10,183 nt of DNA from Deltaproteobacteria bacterium UBA5756. GTDB lineage: Bacteria > Desulfobacterota > Syntrophorhabdia > Syntrophorhabdales > Syntrophorhabdaceae. Within the stretch, counting starts at the first letter, position 1, and the number at the start of each line of letters is the position of its first letter. The notes under the pieces are model-generated. The model saw only the letters and a program-made list of their open reading frames with translations. It was not told where the DNA came from and did not search any database. Below, piece after piece: positions 5,323-10,183 of the stretch. Location of the stretch: the NCBI GenBank assembly GCA_002418985.1, contig DIFE01000061.1, positions 1-10,183 on the forward strand, in the 5' to 3' direction. The translations under genes were made by a program, and so were the position numbers.

Positions 5323-5985
5323 ATGGATTTTATCGACGTCCTGTTGAAATCGAAGAGTATCACCTTTTTCATTCAGTCATTCATATCGCTGTTTGTGATC
5401 GTGAATGCAATAGGGAATGTTCCCCTGTTCGTCACGCTCCTGGAGAGATTCGGGCCGGAGGAGAAGGCGGCCATGATGAAAAAGGCGACAATCATAGCCG
5501 CGCCTACCTTGCTCATTGTGACCGTGACGGGCAACCTGTTCTTTCGCCTCCTGGGCATCGATATGTTCGCCTTTACGATTGCCGGCGGTATTCTGCTGAT
5601 GATCATTTCAATCGAGATGCTGCTGGGACTCAAGACGAGAACCCAGTCTTCCCGGGATGAAGAGCAGACCAGTTCGGAAATGGATGAGATAACGGTTATT
5701 CCCCTTGCCATCCCTCTTCTGACCGGTCCCGGCGCATTGACCACGGGCATAGTGCTCTTCAACACGGCGGGCAACGTCCTGAACAAGATGATCCTGCTGG
5801 GCACGATAATTCTGGTCTTTGTGATCTCATACATAATACTCGTAAATTCCAAGCATATACTTACCTTCCTCGGAAAAACCGGCACGCGGGTGGCGAGGAG
5901 GATAATGGGTCTCATGCTCTTATCAATAGCTGTTCAGTTCATCATAAAGGGCATTTTCGATGCCTCTCGCCTGTATACGCCGTAA
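5323..5985 (+). CDS. marC: MarC family integral membrane protein
   Basis: A 220-residue, six-helix inner-membrane protein of the MarC family (PF01914, UPF0056); full length for the family. GGAAAGG (5308-5314) precedes the ATG by eight bases. Signatures are VNAIGNVPLFVTLLERF (27-43), FTIAGGILLMIISIEMLLGL (84-103), the paired motif ITVIPLAIPLLTGPGALTTG (123-142) and RIMGLMLLSIAVQFIIKGI (193-211). The linker between the halves, about 104-122, is charged and cytoplasmic. MarC proteins were first tied to multiple antibiotic resistance, a link later disproved; the transported substrate is not established, so the symbol denotes family only. It is a single-gene unit: divergent from the 174-residue gene and ended by a hairpin at 6007-6042. 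Confidence 0.92.
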   Translation: MDFIDVLLKSKSITFFIQSFISLFVIVNAIGNVPLFVTLLERFGPEEKAAMMKKATIIAAPTLLIVTVTGNLFFRLLGIDMFAFTIAGGILLMIISIEMLLGLKTRTQSSRDEEQTSSEMDEITVIPLAIPLLTGPGALTTGIVLFNTAGNVLNKMILLGTIILVFVISYIILVNSKHILTFLGKTGTRVARRIMGLMLLSIAVQFIIKGIFDASRLYTP

Positions 5986-6006
5986 TCTCAGGGGTACAAT
6001 GCAAAA

Positions 6007-6042
6007 GCGGTCTAATCCCGGTAATCTCCAGGATCAGACCGC
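6007..6042. terminator. bidirectional terminator between marC and the NPCBM-like gene
   Basis: GCGGTCT (6007-6013) pairs perfectly with AGACCGC (6036-6042); past one A/C mismatch ATCC pairs with GGAT, making a 12-position stem with a 12-base loop. On the minus strand TTTT (complement of 6003-6006) follows directly; on the plus strand AATTCTTTC follows, a weaker tail. It lies 21 bases after marC and 56 bases past the convergent gene's stop, so it can serve both. Confidence 0.75.
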
Positions 6043-6098
6043 AATTCTTTCAAGCATCTCTCCGGGCCCCTAGCGGGCTTGAGTCCCGAGACAGGCCT

Positions 6099-6647
6099 CT
6101 ACTTGCAGTTGTAAAACTCCGGTTCGCCGAAGATGATCTTTTCGGCCTTGTCGTGGTTGATCCTTAGCTCCGACCAGATGTTCAGCCTCTTTATTCCCCT
6201 TATCTCGACATCGACGTCCACCGTCTGGCCCGGGTAGACTGTCACGCTTTTCAGGACATCCCCCTTCCTGTCGTTGTTGCGGACAAAGAACGTCATGGGA
6301 GCTTTCACGCCTCTGTCTATGTATATCGTTGTCTTGAAATACCTGTACCTGCCCTCGGGTCTCACGTAGAAGGTGAAGTAGGCCATGGACAGGGTCGACG
6401 AGTTCTTTATGCCCCATCGGTAATTCTTCGCAGGGGTACTCAGCGCCGCGGCGTCGCTGGTCATCATTGTCCCGTAATCATCGCTGTACTGCGCCTTTGT
6501 TCTCACAGGCACAACGTCCTTCTTATCGCAGGTGTAAGCCGGGACTGGCGGCGCACTTTGAGCAGGCGATCGAACGGGCGCGAGAGACTCGCAAGCGCAC
6601 AAACCGAACATAACCACGCACATCAGGAACAAGACGTATCTTTTCAT
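6099..6647 (-). CDS. lipoprotein with an NPCBM/NEW2-like carbohydrate-binding domain
   Basis: The 182-residue product starts at ATG 6647, nine bases after AGGAGG, where a lipoprotein signal begins: MKRYVLFLMCVVMFGLCAC. Cys19 is the likely lipid site, with the slightly irregular lipobox LCAC; +2 is Glu. The frame is open to 6728, but upstream codons lack a binding site. A Pro/Ala/Ser-rich tether (21-38) leads to a beta-rich domain. Its C-terminal half (about 88-178) has the strand order of the NPCBM/NEW2 module (PF08305): AYFTFYVRPEGRYRYFKTTI, MTFFVRNN, VTVYPGQTVDVDVEIRG, LNIWSELRINHDKAEKIIFG and EPEFY. That family binds sugars on secreted enzymes. Here there is no catalytic domain, so a cell-surface glycan-binding or scaffolding role is inferred. 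Family call is moderate. Confidence 0.68.
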   Translation of the reverse strand: MKRYVLFLMCVVMFGLCACESLAPVRSPAQSAPPVPAYTCDKKDVVPVRTKAQYSDDYGTMMTSDAAALSTPAKNYRWGIKNSSTLSMAYFTFYVRPEGRYRYFKTTIYIDRGVKAPMTFFVRNNDRKGDVLKSVTVYPGQTVDVDVEIRGIKRLNIWSELRINHDKAEKIIFGEPEFYNCK

Positions 6648-6731
6648 TGAGATTCCTCCTCTCTTTTGTCTCCACCTAAAATTGTAGTTGCGTAGAGTCA
6701 TTTTCCACGAATCGACCCGAAGATGCAAGAG

Positions 6732-6769
6732 AAAAAAGGTGAAGGCAGCCTGAACGGCTTAAGCTGCCT
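6732..6769 (-). terminator. rho-independent terminator of the PsbP-like gene
   Basis: AGGCAGC (6743-6749) and GCTGCCT (6763-6769) pair around a 13-base loop. On the minus strand the stem starts one base after the gene's TAG and is followed by TTCACC and then six T (complement of 6732-6737). It separates this gene from the NPCBM-like gene downstream, which must have its own promoter in 6660-6740. Confidence 0.78.
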
Positions 6770-6770
6770 C

Positions 6771-7355
6771 CTATTTGCTCCCTTCGAGCAGCTTGAGAGT
6801 ACCGAGCATGTCGTAGGCGGTTTTTATGTTTCTCTCGTACAGTCTGGCGGGGGATGTGTAGAAGAAGACATGGTATACGAGGTCCGAGGCGCGGGGGATG
6901 ATGATGGCCCACTGCTGAAGTTTCTCTCCCTGCAGCGTGTAGGTAGCCCCGAACGTGATGGCGTTTACAGGCGTTCCTTTCTCAGACGTGAAGGCAAACG
7001 TTTTCTCATTGAAGAACTTCGTCCCGGGATCGCTATTTGTGAACTGTGCCTTGAGATCGGAGATCAAAGACTGTACGTTTTGATGCTTACCCCCGAACTT
7101 CGCCGAAGCAACGTTCTGTATCGTCACCGTCGTGTAATAATCGTCGGTGCCCCTAGGTCCCGCAAAAAGCACGGTTACCTTGTCGGGCTTTTCCATGACC
7201 CAGCCGGAGGGATATCTGATCTCGTAGCCGGCCCATTTTTCATAGAACATGTTCGACAGATTGCCGGCCGCTTTGTCCGCCGATAGCGCCGCCGTTGCCG
7301 CGAACAGAATGGCTGCCGTCACTCCTATCACAATTATCACGCTTCGCTTCTTCAT
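6771..7355 (-). CDS. secreted PsbP/Mog1-fold-like protein
   Basis: The 194-residue product starts at ATG 7355; GGGAGGCAAGGG lies directly upstream, and a Sec signal begins there (MKKRSVIIVIGVTAAILFAA) with likely cleavage at ALSA-DK, after residue 26. The longer frame to 7379 is less likely. The mature part follows the PsbP/Mog1-like pattern: MFYEKWAGYEIRYPSGWVME (36-55), VTVLFAGPRGTDDYYTTVTI (60-79), a helix (NVQSLISDLKAQF), VNAITFGATYTLQGEKLQQW (130-149), and a last strand and helix (LVYHVFFYTS, IKTAYDMLGTLKLL). Aromatic RYPSGW is typical of the fold. There is no cysteine in the mature chain. Function outside photosystem II is mostly unknown; periplasmic location is likely. It lies 87 bases after the aminopropyltransferase-like gene and could be its last operon member. 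Confidence 0.72.
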   Translation of the reverse strand: MKKRSVIIVIGVTAAILFAATAALSADKAAGNLSNMFYEKWAGYEIRYPSGWVMEKPDKVTVLFAGPRGTDDYYTTVTIQNVASAKFGGKHQNVQSLISDLKAQFTNSDPGTKFFNEKTFAFTSEKGTPVNAITFGATYTLQGEKLQQWAIIIPRASDLVYHVFFYTSPARLYERNIKTAYDMLGTLKLLEGSK

Positions 7356-7442
7356 CCCTTGCCTCCCGATTTTGGTCATATGGCTTTCCCTATTCTCGGA
7401 TGATCATGGCCCCGATGGCAAGTAGAAACGACCAGTTTTTTC

Positions 7443-8918
7443 TTAGAGACTCCGGAACTTATAATATTCAACCGGCGCGTGATCGTCGGTTATGACCGGC
7501 ATATCCATTTCAATATTTTCCCTCCATAATGATTGTAGATATTTATTGAGCTCTTTATCCGGGGAGGTGAAGGACTGCGTTTTGTCATTCTTGAGGGCGA
7601 CCAGGATAACGTTCTGCGATTCATGGCTGTCTTTGTCGCTGATCTTGAAGATATACACCTGCGGAAAATATTGCCTGTACGTGGCAATTTCGGCCCTCAA
7701 AAATTCTCCTTTTTCCCCATTGATCCCTGAAATAATATTCTGTATTACCAGCCCGTCGTCATTGAGGGCATTGTACATCTTATCGATGGCTTCGCGTGTC
7801 GCCAGCTGGTAGGGGACCGAAATAAAAGAATTGAACGCGTCGCCGTAAATGACATCATATTTATCTTTGTTCTTGTTCAGGAATGTCCTTGCGTCCTCAT
7901 GAAATATCCGTAATCGGTCGTTCTCTTGAAGCCTGAAATATTTCCGGGCGATCTCTGTCATTCCGGGATCGATCTCCACTACATCCATGGTCGATTCGGG
8001 AAATTTGTCTATAAAATACTTCGGGTATGAATAGCCGCAGCCTCCGATCATCAGGGCTTTCTTTATATGAGGGTGAAAATGCTGCACCAGGCGGAAGTAT
8101 TTCGCGTACGTAAACACCAGATCGTCACCATCAAGGAACATGGCCGATTGATTGGCAAATGGGTCTGTACGCAAGGTGATCATAGCCTTTTTGCTTTTTT
8201 CGTCATGGCCATATTCGATCCAGACCTTATTGTAAGGTGTATCAATGTCGATGACCCCTTTCTTTCCGAAAATAGACCCCTGGAAGAGGACAATGCATGA
8301 AACGCATGCAATAACCACAAGTCTCGTTTTAAGGAATATTTTCCAGGATGCCAGCACCGACATGGCTATTAAGCTGATTGACATAAACAGCAGGATCCTG
8401 GTCGTTCCGAAAAAGGGAATGATAAAGAAACCCGCCGCGAAAGTTCCGACAATACTGCCGACGGTCGAGATGGCATAGAGGTTTCCAACCGTAGACGCCG
8501 AGCTTTCCAGGTTCTTCATCTTCAGTTTGACCGAATAGGGCGATATCATCCCCAGGGCAACGCTGGCGGGAGCAAACAGGAATAACGAAGCGATGAGAGC
8601 CGTATATTCGGAACGTACATTCAACAGCTGAACAAAATCCAGAATGACGTTCTTCAGAAAAACGGTGGACCCTATAAAAACTGCGGCAGAGAAAATAATA
8701 GTCGAAAAAAAGTGCCATTCGGCCTTTCTATCGGCCAGTTTCCCTCCCAGGTAATAACCCAGACTGAGGCTGCCAAGAATTACTCCGATCAAACTGGTCC
8801 ATACATATATCGAGGTGCCCGCATAGGGCGCGATCAATCGCGACCCGACCAATTCATAGATCATGACAATAGCACCGCAAATAAAAACAATGAATTCCAA
8901 AGTATATTTTTTTACCAT
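7443..8918 (-). CDS. membrane-fused spermidine-synthase-like protein
   Basis: A 491-residue protein with about seven N-terminal membrane helices (residues 8-212) fused to a soluble class I methyltransferase-fold domain (about 230-490), the layout of fused MFS/spermidine-synthase proteins. Nucleotide-binding motifs are ALMIGGCGYSYPKYF (288-302), VVEIDPGMTEIARKYF (313-328), HEDARTFL (340-347), YDVIYGDAF (354-362) and VITDDHAPVEYY (475-486). The classical GGGDGG of spermidine synthases is replaced by GGCGYS, so the true substrate may not be putrescine. Start is ATG 8918, with GGAG about nine bases before it and a 7-base overlap with the vanZ-like gene (shared ATGGTAA). The frame extends to TTG 8951 but needs no such start. 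Base composition is clearly AT-richer than its neighbours: 8641-8700 has 23 G/C of 60. Confidence 0.85.
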   Translation of the reverse strand: MVKKYTLEFIVFICGAIVMIYELVGSRLIAPYAGTSIYVWTSLIGVILGSLSLGYYLGGKLADRKAEWHFFSTIIFSAAVFIGSTVFLKNVILDFVQLLNVRSEYTALIASLFLFAPASVALGMISPYSVKLKMKNLESSASTVGNLYAISTVGSIVGTFAAGFFIIPFFGTTRILLFMSISLIAMSVLASWKIFLKTRLVVIACVSCIVLFQGSIFGKKGVIDIDTPYNKVWIEYGHDEKSKKAMITLRTDPFANQSAMFLDGDDLVFTYAKYFRLVQHFHPHIKKALMIGGCGYSYPKYFIDKFPESTMDVVEIDPGMTEIARKYFRLQENDRLRIFHEDARTFLNKNKDKYDVIYGDAFNSFISVPYQLATREAIDKMYNALNDDGLVIQNIISGINGEKGEFLRAEIATYRQYFPQVYIFKISDKDSHESQNVILVALKNDKTQSFTSPDKELNKYLQSLWRENIEMDMPVITDDHAPVEYYKFRSL

Positions 8919-9352
8919 GGCCCCGGCTCCGATTTTGAGTTGGTCCGGCAATCCCGGGATCGGACCAGGAACATCTCAAGACCGTAGAGAAGGCCTCCGA
9001 ACCTGGTTCGAGCGATGGAGAACCCGAAGATAACCCCGAGAGTGTTTGCCGTTATGTCCATGTATCCGAACGTCCGGCAGCCGCTCACACCCTGAAGGAT
9101 CTCGAGCAATATACCCAGAGCGACAAGACCCGATGCAATAAGAAGCGCGACGGGGCGTTCATGGTATATCTGGCCGAACCAGAGCATCAGGAATGTATAG
9201 ACAGACAAATGCACGACCTTGTCACTCTCCGGAAAAGGCAGAACATCAGAGGGTGGATCAGGTACCAGGGACATGTAAGCGACGGCAGCGACGTAAACGA
9301 CCCCGATGAGGGTCCAATACAATGTGAACCTGAGTTTACCCGCGTTTTTCAA
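8912..9352 (-). CDS. VanZ family membrane protein
   Basis: A 146-residue, four-helix protein of the VanZ-like family (PF04892). Conserved blocks are SDKVVHLSVYTFLMLWFG (43-60, with Asp44-Lys45 and His48), LGILLEILQGVSGCRTFGYM (79-98, with Glu84, Gln87 and Arg93) and DITANTLGVIFG (99-110). VanZ itself gives low-level teicoplanin resistance; most homologues have no assigned role. The start is TTG 9352: GGAGAG stands about eight bases upstream, and the nearby ATG at 9356 is out of frame and ends after six codons. The C-terminal 26 residues are charged and overlap the next gene, whose ATG lies inside this gene's last codons, implying translational coupling. Call is firm at family level only. Confidence 0.87.
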   Translation of the reverse strand: MKNAGKLRFTLYWTLIGVVYVAAVAYMSLVPDPPSDVLPFPESDKVVHLSVYTFLMLWFGQIYHERPVALLIASGLVALGILLEILQGVSGCRTFGYMDITANTLGVIFGFSIARTRFGGLLYGLEMFLVRSRDCRTNSKSEPGPW

Positions 9353-9467
9353 ACATTACTCTCCGGGGTGTTAATCGGCGCCACCCTGAACACCATTTTT
9401 GTCCGGCAAGCGCCCGCACCATAGGACACAGTATGACTATGGCGTTATTTTAGCAGATATAAGGGTA

Positions 9468-9600
9468 GGGATGGAGAGAATTGTGTCGGGGATTAAACCC
9501 GCTGAAGATAACCTTATTGCTGCAATTGATGACTATCTTGCGGTCTGGAATCAAAACCTCGGGCCCTTCGTCTGGACAGCTGCCGCCAAGGGTATCTCGA
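9468..9600 (+). pseudogene. relic of an IS630-type transposase, C-terminal end
   Basis: On the plus strand the frame reads VSGIKPAEDNLIAAIDDYLA and then VWNQNLGPFVWTAAAKGI. This matches the C-terminal pattern of IS630-family DDE transposases as I know it: an RRG-V-F segment, ELxAAIxxYLxxHN, then PKPFVWTAxAxxI. Only about 40 residues remain. The catalytic DDE core is absent, and I find no terminal repeats or upstream part. The frame is open from 9399 to a TGA at 9618-9620, but codons past about 9600 are antisense to ferredoxin coding sequence. The relic lies tail to tail with the ferredoxin gene and overlaps its last codons. Confidence 0.6.
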
Positions 9601-10069
9601 CCAGCGTTATGGCGCCTTGAGGGCATTCAGCGACACACCGTCCGCAGCCCGTGCATCTTTGAGTGTCAGACACCGCCGCGGAGCCAACAGTGATGGCGCC
9701 GGCCGGGCAGACCCTCGCGCATAGCCCGCAGACCGTGCATTTTTCGACATCTATAGATGCCCGGCGATGGGTGCTCATTCTTTGCCCACTTCCGGATCTG
9801 TCAGCGATCGGTAACGCCGTTGGACCTGCTATTGGAGACCGGGTTACCCATGGATCATCGATTTCCCGGAGTTTGCCGGCATCCGGCTGCCGGCCAGTCA
9901 TTCTTGCCGGGATTATCCTGCCAAGCAGGGCAAAGACAGAAGAGACGAATCCGACCCTTCCGGCGACGCGGGTCCCGCGTACGCCAACGCTGCGCCGGCT
10001 GCCACCGTCTCCTCCGCGCGATCCCGCTCCACGCCCGCCTCCTCTACCGCCCCTACAGCCTCTTCTCAT
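9551..10069 (-). CDS. 2[4Fe-4S] ferredoxin with Gly/Arg-rich N-terminal extension
   Basis: The 172-residue product has two complete cluster motifs near its C-terminus: CTVCGLCARVCPAGAI (Cys111, 114, 117, 121) and CTGCGRCVAECPQGAI (Cys139, 142, 145, 149). Each should bind a 4Fe-4S cluster for low-potential electron transfer in the cytoplasm. The first 40 residues are Gly/Arg-rich (MRRGCRGGRGGGRGAGSRGG), then comes a short hydrophobic patch (VGFVSSVFALLGRII) and a Pro/Ser/Asp-rich linker. Ferredoxins with such tails occur near NifX-like and ATPase genes in anaerobes. Start is ATG 10069, with AAAGGG eight bases upstream; TTG 10075 is too close to that site. Met98 would give a bare ferredoxin but has no clear binding site. 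The last 16 or so residues (VEIPLAAAVQTKGPRF) are antisense to transposase-like sequence and probably acquired. Confidence 0.78.
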   Translation of the reverse strand: MRRGCRGGRGGGRGAGSRGGDGGSRRSVGVRGTRVAGRVGFVSSVFALLGRIIPARMTGRQPDAGKLREIDDPWVTRSPIAGPTALPIADRSGSGQRMSTHRRASIDVEKCTVCGLCARVCPAGAITVGSAAVSDTQRCTGCGRCVAECPQGAITLVEIPLAAAVQTKGPRF

Positions 10070-10183
10070 GACCAAAACCCTTTCTCATAGCATTTGTCTT
10101 TTCCTCCCGCGCATCTCCAAGAACATCGCGTCGCTTTGCTCATTAGGAGATCCCGGAGTGCCTGATGGCCAACAATAGATGCA
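10070..10183 (-). other. right edge: undecided gene end or leader of the ferredoxin
   Basis: All three minus-strand frames enter from the edge and stop here: at 10143, 10085 and 10066. The last one stops in a TGA that overlaps the ferredoxin ATG as ATGA, a typical operon junction. Its own possible start, ATG 10130, would give 25 codons (MSKATRCSWRCAGGKDKCYE...). The frame that stops at 10143 ends in LLLAIRHSGIS. None is recognisable, and the stretch is too short to choose. Confidence 0.25.

Noticed and set aside
5373..5915. Minus-strand ORF of 180 codons opposite marC
   Set aside because: Antisense shadow of a firmly identified MarC gene.
7950..8655. GTCATTCC/GAATGACG occurrences as further copies of the left-edge repeat
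   Set aside because: Only 8-9 bases match and they lie within conserved coding sequence; chance.
9663..10178. Plus-strand ORF of 171 codons opposite the ferredoxin
   Set aside because: The minus strand carries two exact CxxCxxCxxxCP motifs; the plus frame is Pro/Arg-rich shadow.

Overview
The window looks like a chromosomal segment from a Gram-negative, probably anaerobic bacterium. Desulfobacterota-like (deltaproteobacterial) is my best guess, but there is no rRNA or other marker gene to prove it. The grounds are two lipoproteins and two other exported proteins, inner-membrane families (acyltransferase 3, MarC, VanZ), an exported NifX-type cofactor-binding domain and a Gly/Arg-rich 2[4Fe-4S] ferredoxin. 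Good Shine-Dalgarno sites precede most genes, and GTG and TTG starts are common. I found no tRNA, rRNA, CRISPR array or intact mobile element.

Left part (1-1025, plus strand). Four phased copies of a 16-base repeat and a non-coding stretch precede a tiny ORF with a strong ribosome binding site. Next come a secreted NifX/NifB-type protein and a 64-residue hypothetical protein. Short GTATA...TATAC palindromes lie before the tiny ORF and before the hypothetical gene.

Middle left (1083-5055, minus strand). Two acyltransferase-3 membrane proteins lie in tandem. Each begins at a non-ATG codon that overlaps by 4 bases the stop of a 12-13-codon leader ORF. Upstream are a small cysteine-bearing lipoprotein and an unrecognised 174-residue cytoplasmic protein. 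A foldback terminator-like structure closes the acyltransferase block against the convergent hypothetical gene.

Centre (5056-6042). A MarC-family membrane protein is transcribed divergently from the unknown gene. The shared 267-bp region holds a compact hairpin and an extended -10 element. A hairpin able to terminate in both directions follows marC.

Right part (6099-10069, minus strand). Two exported proteins come first: an NPCBM-like lipoprotein and a PsbP/Mog1-fold-like secreted protein, the latter with its own terminator. Next are a membrane-fused spermidine-synthase-like protein and a VanZ protein that overlap by 7 bases. Last is a dicluster ferredoxin whose 3' end runs antisense into a relic of an IS630-type transposase.

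Most genes look like separate short units, not one pathway. The clearest functional theme is envelope modification and export. The exported NifX-like protein and the ferredoxin at opposite ends both recall Fe-S/FeMo-cofactor-type gene sets, but nothing here links them directly.
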